Shown: positions 1 to 9,540 of the stretch, one piece after another
How positions within the stretch are numbered: the stretch's first letter is position 1
How the letters are laid out: each line of letters starts with the position of its first letter
Assembly: GCF_003605125.1 (NCBI RefSeq)
Contig: NZ_QPQT01000003.1
Location: 248,001-312,000, forward strand
DNA: 64,000 nt
DNA from: Shewanella algidipiscicola
Lineage (GTDB): Bacteria; Pseudomonadota; Gammaproteobacteria; Enterobacterales; Shewanellaceae
Direction: 5' to 3'
Translations under genes and position numbers: made by a program
The notes under the pieces: model-generated
The model's database searches: none
Told to the model about the DNA's origin: nothing
What the model saw: only the letters and a program-made list of their open reading frames with translations

Positions 1-936
1 TTTAAAAACCAGTTGGATGATGCGCTAGCGCTAATTGATCAAACAGAGTCGTTCGCTGGTCAAGCGAAAAGTAGTGATTTGACTCATATATCTAGTTCAG
101 TTAATACGGTAGTTGACACCCAATCGCTATTAGCACGCTGTGAAAAAGTTTGTAATAAGCATGAACCTAAAAAGCCAACCATTAGAATTATTCATCATTT
201 AGCTTGTAGTGGGGGCACTCTGATTTCTAAATGTATTTCAGCCATGCCGAACGTATATTTGTTAAGTGAAGTTCATCCGTATACGGATTTGGCAATGGGT
301 AAAGATAAGCCAAAATATGCGCCGTCTGATATTATTTCTTTAACTAAGTATTCTGGGATACCTCAGCAAAAGGAACTCGCTCAAAAGTTGTTTAAGAGTG
401 CCATTGATGAGGTTTATCAACATGTAAACAAGCTAGGTGGCACCCTAGTACTAAGAGACCATACCCATGCGGACTTCCATACCAAGTCCCCTATTCCGGT
501 ACGATGCACTCTTGTTGAGTTGTTAGAAGAAGACTATGACGTTAGGTCAGTATTGACCATTCGTAATCCGATTGATTCCTACGCTTCGCTTATAAAAAAT
601 GACTGGGTCCATTTTGAGCCACAAACGTTTGATGAATATTGTCGTCGTTTTTTGTGTTTAATAGAACAGTTTAAACCTGAGCAAATCTTCAAATACGAAG
701 ATTTTGTAGAAGGCTCTGAAGTTGTAATGGCCAACATCGCTGCTTATTTACGGTTCAACTATTGCGACAGCTACAAGGATACTTTCGCTATATTCTCGGT
801 AACTGGAGATAGTGGAAGGAGCGGGGGCGAGATATCCAAAAGAGTGCGGCGTCCTTTGGATGAAAAACTTATACAGGAAATTGCACAGAGCAATAACTTT
901 AGGCGAGTATGCGAAATGCTCGATTATCAAGGATAA
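1..936 (+). CDS. Sulfotransferase-like protein, 5' end cut by window
   Basis: The frame is open from base 1, so the true start lies upstream; the first possible start inside the window is a TTG at 13, which has no supporting ribosome site. Counting from that codon, residues 61-75 read HHLACSGGTLISKCI, a P-loop-like 5'-phosphosulfate binding motif, and R184 to S189 sit in a strand-turn reading VLTIRNPIDSYASL, which fits the 3'-phosphate binding motif of PAPS-dependent sulfotransferases. Such enzymes move sulfate from PAPS to a sugar hydroxyl in the cytoplasm. The gene heads a run with a giant glycosyltransferase and a second sulfotransferase, and PAPS-making genes lie 12 kb downstream. The fold is a family-level inference; the acceptor is unknown. 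Confidence 0.7.
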   Translation, partial: FKNQLDDALALIDQTESFAGQAKSSDLTHISSSVNTVVDTQSLLARCEKVCNKHEPKKPTIRIIHHLACSGGTLISKCISAMPNVYLLSEVHPYTDLAMGKDKPKYAPSDIISLTKYSGIPQQKELAQKLFKSAIDEVYQHVNKLGGTLVLRDHTHADFHTKSPIPVRCTLVELLEEDYDVRSVLTIRNPIDSYASLIKNDWVHFEPQTFDEYCRRFLCLIEQFKPEQIFKYEDFVEGSEVVMANIAAYLRFNYCDSYKDTFAIFSVTGDSGRSGGEISKRVRRPLDEKLIQEIAQSNNFRRVCEMLDYQG

Positions 937-998
937 ACTGTAGCCTTTGACAACAAACGCAGTGTTACAGTTGATAATTAATATAAGAAGATAATCAT

Positions 999-1382
999 AT
1001 GCTTTACCAACAATTTGAACAAGCCATATCTCTAGTAAAGAAGCCGGAACAGAATCCAAAGTCATTGCAAGAAGTCATTGAAAAGATTGTTTGTGAAATG
1101 ACTAAAAATGGTGCAAGCGGATCCACGTTGAAGTTATTTAAATATTTATTCCTTCGAACGCGCAGAAACTCCAATATTAGTTTTTTTAGTGATTCCGTAT
1201 TTCACTCCTTAAAAGCGGATTTTCAGAGAGATCCATCGGATTTCACGTTAATGTTCGTCTATTCTCTGGCAATTTTTGAACGTGATTCAAATAGTTACTT
1301 ACTTGAAAAGTTGCTGTTTTCAGCTTGGAAAAATAAAGCGGTGGTTGAAGAAGTATTGAGGGAATTAAAAGTATATGGATAA
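999..1382 (+). CDS. Small hypothetical protein (127 aa)
   Basis: I do not recognise this family. The product is 127 residues, with no signal peptide or membrane segment, and reads as mostly helical, with charged N-terminal and C-terminal thirds (several EVIEK and EEVLRE stretches). It starts at ATG 999 and overlaps the next gene by 8 bp (ATG at 1375, stop at 1380-1382). It is therefore probably translationally coupled to the 997-residue glycosyltransferase and may be an accessory or scaffold protein for it. That role rests on position only. Confidence 0.6.
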   Translation: MLYQQFEQAISLVKKPEQNPKSLQEVIEKIVCEMTKNGASGSTLKLFKYLFLRTRRNSNISFFSDSVFHSLKADFQRDPSDFTLMFVYSLAIFERDSNSYLLEKLLFSAWKNKAVVEEVLRELKVYG

Positions 1383-4368
1383 ATTTGATGTAATAACTTC
1401 TTTCGCGTTTTTTGATGGCGTAATAAAAGAGCCTATCGAAAAAGCCCTAAAGAGCCATATTGATAACGATAGCATTCACTTAATCCATATTGTTACCGAA
1501 TCAACTAAGCAAGCTATCAGACAGCATTTTAAGTACGCTGATCATGCTAAGGTACACATCATAGAAAGTGAGTCGCGGCCTACATTTCAAGTACTTATAG
1601 ATTACAGTAATCAGCTTTTATACGCAGAGGATGCGCAATTCACTGCGCTAATTAACGGAGATGTCAGCTTCGCTGGAGCAACCGAGGTAGGAAAAGTAAC
1701 CAATTTTTTTGAGCACAAAAATTTTCCAGATAGTGGGATGTTGGCACTCAGCAGACATGAGATTATTGATGGAGAATTGAAGCTTTATTTATACCTCGAC
1801 AATGGACTCCCGAATTACTTATCGGCCGATGCATGGATCTTTAGACGTCCATGCATTTTAAAGCAAGACGCTTTCTATTTTATGGGGCAAATGAACTGCG
1901 ACCTTATGTTAGCATCTGATTTAATGTCAGCAGGATACAAGCCAATAAATCCATGTTTAGATATTGTTATAATTCATCATGAAGATGAGTTTAAAAACGA
2001 CACCTTTTACAGTGGTGAAAATCAGAAAGAAAGTAATATTGATGCTCAATATAAGTTTTTCGCTTCAAGACTAAATACCCATGGGGTAATGAGAGCAGTC
2101 CCATGGGTATCATGTTCATGGTTGGATTCTTACTACTCTGGTGAAGGGTATTATTTCAGTAGCAGAAAAGTAATGTGGTTGCTATTGAATAATGATGGTA
2201 ATAACAATAATAAAAAGGTGAATTCACTTAAAGTTTTAGAAATTATCGCTGCTCATTATGGTATGCAAATTAATATTGTAGCGGAAGGCGAATTCGATAC
2301 ATCGTTCGTATCACTTTTCAAAGAAGTACTCAAAGAAAATAGTACAATCTATTTCCATTTCGTTCCTAATATAAATCGAATTATTGAAAATTCGCTATCA
2401 GGGACAGTTTCATGGTCTGATTCTTTCGTTTTGGTTAATGATATTTCTCGGCTGAGTGAAAATATACTCACTAGAACTCAAGAAATAATTATTGACTTAA
2501 CTCAACTTGATGAACGCGTAAGGCTAGAGTGTAGCGCGAAGGATGTTCTCGGAGTCGATGTGAAATGGTGTTTGGACGGTAGGTATGGACCATCCTCTTC
2601 GGAGTTAATTAACTACGAACGCTATAAAATCAGGAAATGCTCATTCATCACTTCTATGTTTAGAACAGACGAGTTTATAGGTACATTTATCATCAACTGT
2701 AATCAGTTAGATAAGTACGGCGATATTGACCATTTCTATCTAATAACTAACCCAACGAAAGTGGAAGTACAGAGCATTAAGCGTGTACTTTGGGAGCAGC
2801 GAAATGCCATTTTCGTTTGGAACAGGCAAGATCCTGGGCTTTACGAATGCTGGAATATCGGTATTCGTATGTCCTCCACCGAATTCGTGTCCAATGCTAA
2901 TGTGGATGACTTGCGAGATCCGGGGCATGTAAGTGTACTATTGCAGGATTTAACAACTAAGAATGATTATGCGTTCGCTGCCAGTGCACTTCATCCCTTT
3001 TACACTTTTTCGGGAGATTTGGACGCTCATAAAATAGAATGTCCTTGGTATAGCGACCAAGAGGGAACGGTTGACTTTCTTTCTTTGGCTAACGTTGAGG
3101 AAGATGCTAACGGTAGCTATGTCCTAAATCCGCACAACATTCCCCATTGCATGCCCATATGGCGACGCGACTTACACGATAAATACGGCTTTTTCGACGA
3201 AGCAAGGTACGGCACATTCGCTGACTGGGCGTTTTGGCTAAAGGTTACTAATGAAGATGAAGTTGGATATTTGAATGGACAGGGGCTAGGGTATTACTAC
3301 GTAAATTTAGAATCACATAATAGACGTGGTGATAAACTGGCGGCCTTCCACAAGCAAGTAGAAGATGATTTCATTCCTTTTTTTCTGTATAAGCAAAATT
3401 CGAAGAAATTAGCCCCCCCCAGGAAATTAAATATTTTCGGTTCCGATTTACATTATGGAGAGCACAGAAACAGTTTTAACAAAATCGCAGAATCTTTGTC
3501 CCCTCTCGAAACTGATGGTGAGGGAGTGTTGCTTCTGCCATTTATTGAGCGATATTTTGTATGGGGTAATGAGCCGGGTGAGGCCGCATCGTCAACACCA
3601 AAATCTATACAAAAACCTTGGGTTGGCATCATTCATGTGCCCTTCTTTGCGCCATCATGGTTCCATACGCCGGTTTCACCGGAAGCTTTTTTTGAAACTG
3701 AGCTCTGGAAAAAATCGCTACCACACTGTAAAGGTATCATCACATTAAGTGACGACCTTAAAAGAGATGTAGAGTATCATTTACCGAGCGTTCCGGTTGT
3801 ATCCTTACTGCATCCAACAGATTTTGATAACCTAAAGCCTTTCGACTTTGAGGTGTTCGCCATTGCACCTACCTTAGTACAGGCAGGAGATTGGCTTCGT
3901 AAGTTGCAAGCCATACATTTGATAAAAGCCGAAGGTTATCGCCGTGTAATGCTAAAAAAAACCTACACAGATGATTATCTTGCTAATGAAATTGCTACCT
4001 TTGGCAACAACATTGACCCCAATGTTGAAGTGTTCACTATGGTGCCAAATGATGAGTACGATGAATTACTTAGTAGTTCGGTCGTTATTTGTTGGTTATA
4101 TGCGACGGCTGCGAATAATTTAGTATTGGAATGTATAGCCCGAAAAACACCGCTGCTGATAAACCCACTGCCGAGTGTGGTGGAATATCTGGGAGCCGAC
4201 TATCCGCTTTACATAAACGACATGGATGAAGCTGAAGTAATGCTGGCGGACAAGGCGCGCATTAAAGAAGCGCACCTTTATTTAAGTAATGAGAGATTTC
4301 GCACGGATTTGTCGTATCAGACATTTTTTGAAAACTTCTTGGATTCTAAGTTTTATAATAATTTATAG
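1375..4368 (+). CDS. Large multidomain glycosyltransferase (997 aa)
   Basis: Three regions are visible. Residues 1 to about 235 look like a GT-A-type domain (an acidic turn NGDVSF near residue 90, then SADAWIFRRP). Residues about 415-690 hold a second GT-A/GT2-like domain with the acidic motif SNANVDD near residue 505. Residues about 690-997 look like a GT-B, group-1-like domain ending in LVLECIARKTPLLI, which carries the glutamate pattern of nucleotide-sugar binding. Such proteins often add several residues to a growing glycan. The start is ATG 1375, inside the end of the preceding gene. A run of eight C at 3413-3420 lies near codon 680. Sulfotransferase genes lie on both sides. Sugar specificity cannot be read from sequence. 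Confidence 0.75.
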   Translation: MDKFDVITSFAFFDGVIKEPIEKALKSHIDNDSIHLIHIVTESTKQAIRQHFKYADHAKVHIIESESRPTFQVLIDYSNQLLYAEDAQFTALINGDVSFAGATEVGKVTNFFEHKNFPDSGMLALSRHEIIDGELKLYLYLDNGLPNYLSADAWIFRRPCILKQDAFYFMGQMNCDLMLASDLMSAGYKPINPCLDIVIIHHEDEFKNDTFYSGENQKESNIDAQYKFFASRLNTHGVMRAVPWVSCSWLDSYYSGEGYYFSSRKVMWLLLNNDGNNNNKKVNSLKVLEIIAAHYGMQINIVAEGEFDTSFVSLFKEVLKENSTIYFHFVPNINRIIENSLSGTVSWSDSFVLVNDISRLSENILTRTQEIIIDLTQLDERVRLECSAKDVLGVDVKWCLDGRYGPSSSELINYERYKIRKCSFITSMFRTDEFIGTFIINCNQLDKYGDIDHFYLITNPTKVEVQSIKRVLWEQRNAIFVWNRQDPGLYECWNIGIRMSSTEFVSNANVDDLRDPGHVSVLLQDLTTKNDYAFAASALHPFYTFSGDLDAHKIECPWYSDQEGTVDFLSLANVEEDANGSYVLNPHNIPHCMPIWRRDLHDKYGFFDEARYGTFADWAFWLKVTNEDEVGYLNGQGLGYYYVNLESHNRRGDKLAAFHKQVEDDFIPFFLYKQNSKKLAPPRKLNIFGSDLHYGEHRNSFNKIAESLSPLETDGEGVLLLPFIERYFVWGNEPGEAASSTPKSIQKPWVGIIHVPFFAPSWFHTPVSPEAFFETELWKKSLPHCKGIITLSDDLKRDVEYHLPSVPVVSLLHPTDFDNLKPFDFEVFAIAPTLVQAGDWLRKLQAIHLIKAEGYRRVMLKKTYTDDYLANEIATFGNNIDPNVEVFTMVPNDEYDELLSSSVVICWLYATAANNLVLECIARKTPLLINPLPSVVEYLGADYPLYINDMDEAEVMLADKARIKEAHLYLSNERFRTDLSYQTFFENFLDSKFYNNL

Positions 4369-4376
4369 GTTTTATT

Positions 4377-5096
4377 ATGTGGAAACCGCTATTTATTTGT
4401 GGTTGCCCTCGTTCTGGAACGAGTGCATTAAGAAATGTATTTAACGCGGACCCTAGGTTTGCTTTAGGTATGGAAAGGTATTATTCAAGAGGGAGTACAA
4501 CGTTTAGTTTAAAACGGGAGCACTTTAGTAAGTCGCGTTTTTATGATTTACAAGAGGGCGATACTTTTTGGGCGTCACTTGACAATTGTAGTAGTAATAA
4601 AAGTTATTTTGATGATTCCATTTATCGTGGTGATAAAATTCCACTTTTATATAAGCACTTACAATCATTATTTATTGAAATGCCCGATAGTACAGTGTTG
4701 TTTATTGTACGAGATATTTACGAAGTTGCGGCATCTTATAATGTTAGAGCTAAAGATGAAAATGATAGCTTATGGGCAAGAAATCAAGACTTTAAAGTTG
4801 CTGTTGATGACTGGAATGAGTCACTTGTACATTTTTACCAATCTTTTCAGGAGAGGAAAGAAAAGGTTATTCCTATTTTCTTCGACGACTTTTTTTCAAA
4901 TGAAGCTGCGCTGGATGTAATATTCCGTAAATTAGGGTTAAATAACGAATACATTGACTTCGTGCCCTTTGTTAGTAAATACATTGATATAAAAACAAAG
5001 AAAAAAGATACAATACTTTCATATGAAGAAAAGAATTACATCTCTGAAAACGCAAACTTAAAACTTCTTGCATGGTTGAAAGAAAAATTTAAATAG
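4377..5096 (+). CDS. Sulfotransferase (239 aa)
   Basis: A compact single-domain sulfotransferase. The N-terminus carries the textbook 5'-phosphosulfate loop, [17 protein letters not shown] at residues 6-22, and the 3'-phosphate site is visible as [13 protein letters not shown] with R112 and S120. The enzyme should use PAPS as donor, most likely with a sugar acceptor given its glycosyltransferase neighbour. It begins 8 bp after the stop of the 997-residue glycosyltransferase and ends 11 bp before gmd, so these genes are very likely one transcript. The sequence is AT-rich and has many rare-looking codons, like the rest of the 1-5 kb stretch, which fits horizontal origin. The acceptor is unknown. 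Confidence 0.82.
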   Translation: MWKPLFICGCPRSGTSALRNVFNADPRFALGMERYYSRGSTTFSLKREHFSKSRFYDLQEGDTFWASLDNCSSNKSYFDDSIYRGDKIPLLYKHLQSLFIEMPDSTVLFIVRDIYEVAASYNVRAKDENDSLWARNQDFKVAVDDWNESLVHFYQSFQERKEKVIPIFFDDFFSNEAALDVIFRKLGLNNEYIDFVPFVSKYIDIKTKKKDTILSYEEKNYISENANLKLLAWLKEKFK

Positions 5097-5107
5097 AGAA
5101 ACAAGAA

Positions 5108-6223
5108 ATGAAGAAAGCACTAATTACCGGTGTAACCGGCCAAGACGGCTCTTATTTAGCCGAGTTTTTATTAGAAAAAGGTTATGAGGTACATGGCATA
5201 AAGCGTCGTGCATCTTTATTTAATACGGCGCGCGTTGATCACATTTATGAAGATCCCCACGTGGAAAATGCGCATTTTAAGTTGCATTATGGGGATTTGA
5301 CTGATTCGTCTAACCTTATTCGTATCATGAAAGAGGTTGAACCTGATGAGGTGTATAACTTAGGCGCGCAGTCTCACGTTGCCGTTTCGTTTGAAGCGCC
5401 AGAATATACCGCTGATGTTGATGCCATGGGTACATTGCGCTTACTTGAAGCGATTCGCTTTTTAGGGTTAGAGAAAAAAACCAAATTTTATCAAGCGTCT
5501 ACCTCTGAGCTTTATGGTGAAGTACAAGAGATACCGCAAAAAGAAACGACACCTTTCCACCCGCGTTCGCCTTATGCCGTTGCAAAAATGTACGCCTATT
5601 GGATCGCGGTGAATTATCGTGAGTCTTATGGCATTTATGCGTGTAATGGTATTTTATTTAACCATGAGTCGCCGCGCCGTGGTGAAACCTTTGTGACCCG
5701 TAAAATTACTCGTGCGATTGCGAACATAGCCCAAGGGCTAGAGCCGTGTTTGTATTTAGGTAATATGGATGCATTGCGCGATTGGGGTCATGCAAAAGAC
5801 TATGTACGTATGCAATGGATGATGTTGCAACAAGACAAGCCAGAAGATTTTGTTATCGCCACGGGCAAACAAATTTCAGTGCGTGAATTTGTGCGTATGT
5901 CTGCTGAATACGCCGGCATAACTTTAGCCTTTAGTGGTGAAGGTGTCGAAGAAATCGCCACAGTTACAGCAATTACGGGTGATAATGCACCGGGTGTTAA
6001 TGTAGGCGATGTTATTGTAAAAGTGGATCCGCGTTATTTTCGTCCAGCCGAAGTAGAAACCCTGCTTGGCGATCCGACTAAGGCGAAAGAAAAATTAGGC
6101 TGGATACCAGAAATTACCGTAGAAGAAATGTGTGCTGAAATGGTCGAGCATGACTTAAGCAAAGCCAAACAGCATGCGTTGCTTAAGCACCATGGTTATG
6201 AGGTATCAGTAGCAAAAGAATAA
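5108..6223 (+). CDS. gmd: GDP-mannose 4,6-dehydratase
   Basis: Converts GDP-D-mannose to GDP-4-keto-6-deoxy-D-mannose, the first step to GDP-L-fucose and other 6-deoxyhexoses. The Rossmann motif [20 protein letters not shown] lies at residues 8-27. The active-site region [16 protein letters not shown] is followed by the catalytic YAVAK of short-chain dehydrogenases. The length of 371 residues is normal for Gmd. A ribosome site (GAGAAA) precedes ATG 5108. Codon use is less AT-biased than in the flanking sulfotransferase genes. Fcl follows 84 bp downstream, completing the GDP-fucose route. The GDP-mannose supply is only partly present here: a phosphomannomutase is at 19152, but no manC is seen. 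Confidence 0.97.
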   Translation: MKKALITGVTGQDGSYLAEFLLEKGYEVHGIKRRASLFNTARVDHIYEDPHVENAHFKLHYGDLTDSSNLIRIMKEVEPDEVYNLGAQSHVAVSFEAPEYTADVDAMGTLRLLEAIRFLGLEKKTKFYQASTSELYGEVQEIPQKETTPFHPRSPYAVAKMYAYWIAVNYRESYGIYACNGILFNHESPRRGETFVTRKITRAIANIAQGLEPCLYLGNMDALRDWGHAKDYVRMQWMMLQQDKPEDFVIATGKQISVREFVRMSAEYAGITLAFSGEGVEEIATVTAITGDNAPGVNVGDVIVKVDPRYFRPAEVETLLGDPTKAKEKLGWIPEITVEEMCAEMVEHDLSKAKQHALLKHHGYEVSVAKE

Positions 6224-6253
6224 TTCACCTATATTGTTTGTTATTGCATACGT

Positions 6254-6282
6254 TAAGGGGCCTATATTTTTTAGCCCCCTTA
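6254..6282 (+). terminator. Hairpin between gmd and fcl
   Basis: TAAGGGGC at 6254-6261 pairs with the GCCCCCTTA segment at 6274-6282 with one bulged C, around an AT-rich loop. There is no T-tract after it, so it is more likely an attenuating or mRNA-stabilising hairpin inside the gmd-fcl transcript than a full terminator. Confidence 0.35.
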
Positions 6283-6307
6283 GTTCTGTGCGAATTAAGG
6301 TTTTGTT

Positions 6308-7267
6308 ATGAAAAGAATTTTTGTTGCTGGCCATCGAGGCATGGTCGGCTCGGCGATTGTTCGCCAGTTAGAAGCGCGTGGCGATGTTAATGTCGTTACA
6401 ATGACGCGTAGTGAATTAGATTTAACCTCTCAAGCTGCTGTAGCTGCATTTTTTGCTACGGAAAATATTGATCAAGTGTACCTCGCTGCTGCTAAAGTTG
6501 GTGGAATACACGCGAACAATACCTATCCAGCTGAGTTTATTTATGAAAACTTAATGATCGAGTGTAATGTTATTAATGCTGCGTATCAGTCGGGAGTGAA
6601 AAAGTTATTATTTTTGGGTTCTTCTTGTATCTACCCTAAACTTGCATCGCAACCGATGGAAGAGACGGCATTATTAACCGGGACGCTGGAAGAGACTAAT
6701 GAGCCTTATGCGGTTGCTAAGATCGCAGGGATAAAGCTTTGTGAGTCTTATAATAGGCAATACGGTGTTGATTATCGCAGTGTCATGCCGACTAATTTAT
6801 ACGGACCGCATGATAACTTTCACCCTGAAAATTCACATGTAATTCCTGCCTTATTGCGCCGCTTTCATGAAGCTAAACTACGGGGTGACAAAGAAGTAGT
6901 CGCTTGGGGAAGTGGTAAACCCATGCGAGAATTTTTGCATGTTGATGATATGGCTGCTGCGTCGATTCATGTTATGGAGCTCGAACAGGCGGTTTATAGT
7001 GCTAATACTGAGCCGATGTTAAGCCACATTAATGTTGGGACTGGAGTTGATTGCACCATACGCGAGCTGGTCGAAACAGTTGCCAAGGTTACCGGTTTTG
7101 AGGGGGAGATTGTTTGGGATGAGTCCAAACCTGATGGTGCACCGCGCAAACTGATGAATGTTGAGCGCTTGTCGGCTTTAGGTTGGCAATACCGATATAG
7201 TTTAGAAGAAGGGTTGCTCGATGCTTATCGGTGGTTTTTAGATAACCAGCATACTTTTCGTGCGTGA
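6308..7267 (+). CDS. fcl: GDP-L-fucose synthase
   Basis: A bifunctional 3,5-epimerase/4-reductase that makes GDP-L-fucose from the Gmd product using NADPH. The N-terminal [18 protein letters not shown] is the dinucleotide fold. [17 protein letters not shown] and [15 protein letters not shown] carry the catalytic Ser, Tyr and Lys. The length of 319 residues is standard (also named wcaG). The start ATG 6308 has an AAGG ribosome site just upstream. It lies 84 bp after gmd in the same direction, and about 550 bp of non-coding sequence follow it. With gmd it implies that L-fucose is an ingredient of the glycan made here, and fucose is a frequent site of sulfation in marine polysaccharides. Confidence 0.96.
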   Translation: MKRIFVAGHRGMVGSAIVRQLEARGDVNVVTMTRSELDLTSQAAVAAFFATENIDQVYLAAAKVGGIHANNTYPAEFIYENLMIECNVINAAYQSGVKKLLFLGSSCIYPKLASQPMEETALLTGTLEETNEPYAVAKIAGIKLCESYNRQYGVDYRSVMPTNLYGPHDNFHPENSHVIPALLRRFHEAKLRGDKEVVAWGSGKPMREFLHVDDMAAASIHVMELEQAVYSANTEPMLSHINVGTGVDCTIRELVETVAKVTGFEGEIVWDESKPDGAPRKLMNVERLSALGWQYRYSLEEGLLDAYRWFLDNQHTFRA

Positions 7268-7823
7268 TGCTTTTTAAAGGACAGCCTCGCGTCAGGTCAT
7301 TTTGATTACGTATTGTTGTAATTATCTGTGTATCAGCTGTCGCAGAACCGTTATTACATAGTCATATGTGCCTTGAAAAAGGCACGATAAAGTCGTGATC
7401 GATTCTATCCAGTGATTTCAATTGATTCAGTAATCATAAATTTGTTGGTCTGGGTTGGTTTGGTATATAAGGTTTAAAGTTACAAAACAATAGACAGCAC
7501 CTGATGAATGCGTTTTAAAAATAAAACGCGAGATACTAGGTTTAAGTGGTTAAGCCTAAATGCATTAGGAATTGAGTTAGTGCACAAAGTTACAAATACT
7601 GGTAGTTTTTCAAGCTTTTTTATTATGGTAGCATGTGCGCGAAGAATACTTTTTTAACCCATTATGGTGTTGTTGCTTGTTTTCTGACCGCCCGAATTCA
7701 GATAGCGCATCTGCCTAGCTTGCAAGTGGATTATGGCAAAGAGTATTTTCTTGGCATTAATATCCAAGTAGATTCAGTGTTACGTTGAGTAAAAAAGCAC
7801 CTCATTAATATATAGAAGATGAC
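7268..7823 (+). other. 556-bp intergenic region with three compact hairpins
   Basis: No credible gene is seen here. Three short perfect or near-perfect hairpins occur within 190 bp: 7368-7374 with 7379-7385 (7-bp stem, GAAA loop), 7510-7517 with 7522-7529 (8-bp stem, AAAA loop), and 7537-7545 with 7550-7558 (9 bp with one G-U pair, GTGG loop). None has a clear T-tract. The stretch separates the gmd-fcl group from the next sulfotransferase group and probably holds that group's promoter; a short untranslated RNA is possible. Confidence 0.4.
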
Positions 7824-8549
7824 ATGAATATAGACAGTGATGAATCAAAGCAGATAATTGAAGATATTTGTTATTTAGAAAATTTAATTGACACTGAAAA
7901 AACTCAATTTAGACAGGCAGTTGCTACAAAGCTGGCTAATGCTGAGTCAATTGACGACAAAGCAGAGGTCATAGTTGATGAGGTGGCTCTAGTTTTAGCA
8001 ACCATGTCGGCTCGTATTTCGGTGATTGAAAAGGTTCTTACTAGCGATGAAAAGATAAGCCCAAATACTGTGTTGTCACAGAAAAAAACGAGCTCTAAAG
8101 TTGAGGTAAATAACACTGCATTGCTCGATGAAGTTAAGCTGTCAATTGTTGATATAGGTAAGCGTAATGACTTATGGCATTTAACGCATACGCCAGACAA
8201 TAAGCCATATTATGCACTTGCACCAAATAGTAAAGTAAATTTTGTATTGCCGATAAACAGAAAAATAAAGCAAACGCTAGCGGTCGATATTATCCAAGCT
8301 AAGCCCCACGGCTTATTAAATGGTGTTCAATTTCATATCGATGGCCATAAACTGAAGCATAAAGTTAAAACTGTTGACGGCATTACACGCTTAATATGCT
8401 ACCTACCAAAAAGTAAAACGGGTAATACCACTTATGTAACAGTCATTTTGCCTGATAGTAATGGCGATGAGTACAAATTTATGATGTCAGATGTTAATTG
8501 TGTGCCTAAATTATCGCTGTCTTCTTTTGCACAAAAACTTGTTAATTAA
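7824..8549 (+). CDS. Hypothetical protein (241 aa), coupled to a sulfotransferase
   Basis: Not recognised. Residues 1 to about 75 are strongly helical and acidic (many E, D, K with spaced I, L, V), compatible with a coiled coil. A low-complexity linker follows near residues 85-95. Residues about 115-240 look like a beta-rich domain with short hydrophobic strands (VNFVLPIN, NTTYVTVILP). There is no signal peptide or membrane segment. The stop codon and the ATG of the following sulfotransferase share one base (TAATG at 8547-8551), so translation is coupled. Co-expression with a glycan-modifying enzyme suggests a partner or carbohydrate-binding role, but this is inference from position. Confidence 0.65.
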   Translation: MNIDSDESKQIIEDICYLENLIDTEKTQFRQAVATKLANAESIDDKAEVIVDEVALVLATMSARISVIEKVLTSDEKISPNTVLSQKKTSSKVEVNNTALLDEVKLSIVDIGKRNDLWHLTHTPDNKPYYALAPNSKVNFVLPINRKIKQTLAVDIIQAKPHGLLNGVQFHIDGHKLKHKVKTVDGITRLICYLPKSKTGNTTYVTVILPDSNGDEYKFMMSDVNCVPKLSLSSFAQKLVN

Positions 8550-9475
8550 TGTTTTCAGAGAATGAAATGGAGACTAATTTTGATGTTTTGACGCAGCGTG
8601 CAATCACTCTCCATGTTGGCTTACCTAAAACAGCAACCACCACTATACAAAACGCGTTGTTTGCTAATGCTGAACTACTCAAGAGTCATTATGGTATTGA
8701 TTATTGTAAGGACTTGTGTGGTTTAGCTGACGTAAATTGCACGGGGCATCACCCTCTGGCTTGGGCTGAATTTTTACCTACTCATTCTCACTTTAAACCA
8801 ATAGATACTGCACTTGTTAAGGCTCGTTTTAAGGTGCCAGGTAATATTTTGCTCAGTTCTGAATGGTTTTCTATGGCAACAACAAAGCAATTATCTATAA
8901 CTCTCGAAAAATGGGATCTGCCTTCAGACCGCCGTGTGCTTTTAATTTATCGCAATGAATTTGATCATATTAGATCTAGCTGGTTACAAGCCATCAAAAT
9001 GGGGTTGTGTTTCTTGTCTCTTCAAGAATACTATTTGCAGCGTTATAAGCCTTGGCGTTCGCCGATATCAATGAAAGTAAAGAAGTGGGCTGATCTTGGC
9101 TTTGCTGTTGAGGTGATGTCATTCGATGAGTTAAAAACTGCTGAAAATGATATGACGTTAGAAATTTTGAATAAGCTCTATGGTATCAAAGTGGATAAGA
9201 AATTGTGGGTCAATGTTGAAGCGAGTAATGTATCACCGCCACGAGTTGCTGTTAACTTGTACCGAAAACTGATTACGCTGGTTAAACGTTTTTATCCTTC
9301 CTTGACTTCCAATTGGTCTGAAGCAGAGTATCATGTAGCACATGATAAATTGTGTCGTGTTTTAGCTTGGCTACCTTTGAAAGACAGAAGATATGATGAA
9401 GAGGAAGCCAATGTTCGTCATGATCTGGAAATGCAGCCTCATTTTTATGATTATCAAAAAGACAGTGTAAAATAA
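8549..9475 (+). CDS. Sulfotransferase-family protein (308 aa)
   Basis: Residues 21-34 read LHVGLPKTATTTIQ, the P-loop variant (HxGxxKTxTTxIQ) found in bacterial sulfotransferases of polysaccharide loci. R135 and S143-S144, in LLIYRNEFDHIRSSW, fit the 3'-phosphate site. The predicted reaction is sulfate transfer from PAPS to a cell-surface glycan precursor. The start ATG at 8549 overlaps the preceding stop; a second in-frame ATG at 8564 would remove only five residues. A GT2-GT4 fusion gene follows after 65 bp. This is the third sulfotransferase-like gene in 9 kb, and the three differ clearly in sequence, so they probably act on different positions or sugars. Confidence 0.78.
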   Translation: MFSENEMETNFDVLTQRAITLHVGLPKTATTTIQNALFANAELLKSHYGIDYCKDLCGLADVNCTGHHPLAWAEFLPTHSHFKPIDTALVKARFKVPGNILLSSEWFSMATTKQLSITLEKWDLPSDRRVLLIYRNEFDHIRSSWLQAIKMGLCFLSLQEYYLQRYKPWRSPISMKVKKWADLGFAVEVMSFDELKTAENDMTLEILNKLYGIKVDKKLWVNVEASNVSPPRVAVNLYRKLITLVKRFYPSLTSNWSEAEYHVAHDKLCRVLAWLPLKDRRYDEEEANVRHDLEMQPHFYDYQKDSVK

Positions 9476-9540
9476 TTAAGTCATTTTTTCTTCAATAAGG
9501 CCGTGGCTTAATTTGAAAACTTTAATTCTGGAAGTTTAAT

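Noticed and set aside
7627..7635. GGTAGCATG resembling the ops/JUMPstart element of RfaH-controlled operons
   Set aside because: Only part of the GGCGGTAG core is present (the preceding GC is AT) and the rest of the JUMPstart sequence is missing, so I do not list it.
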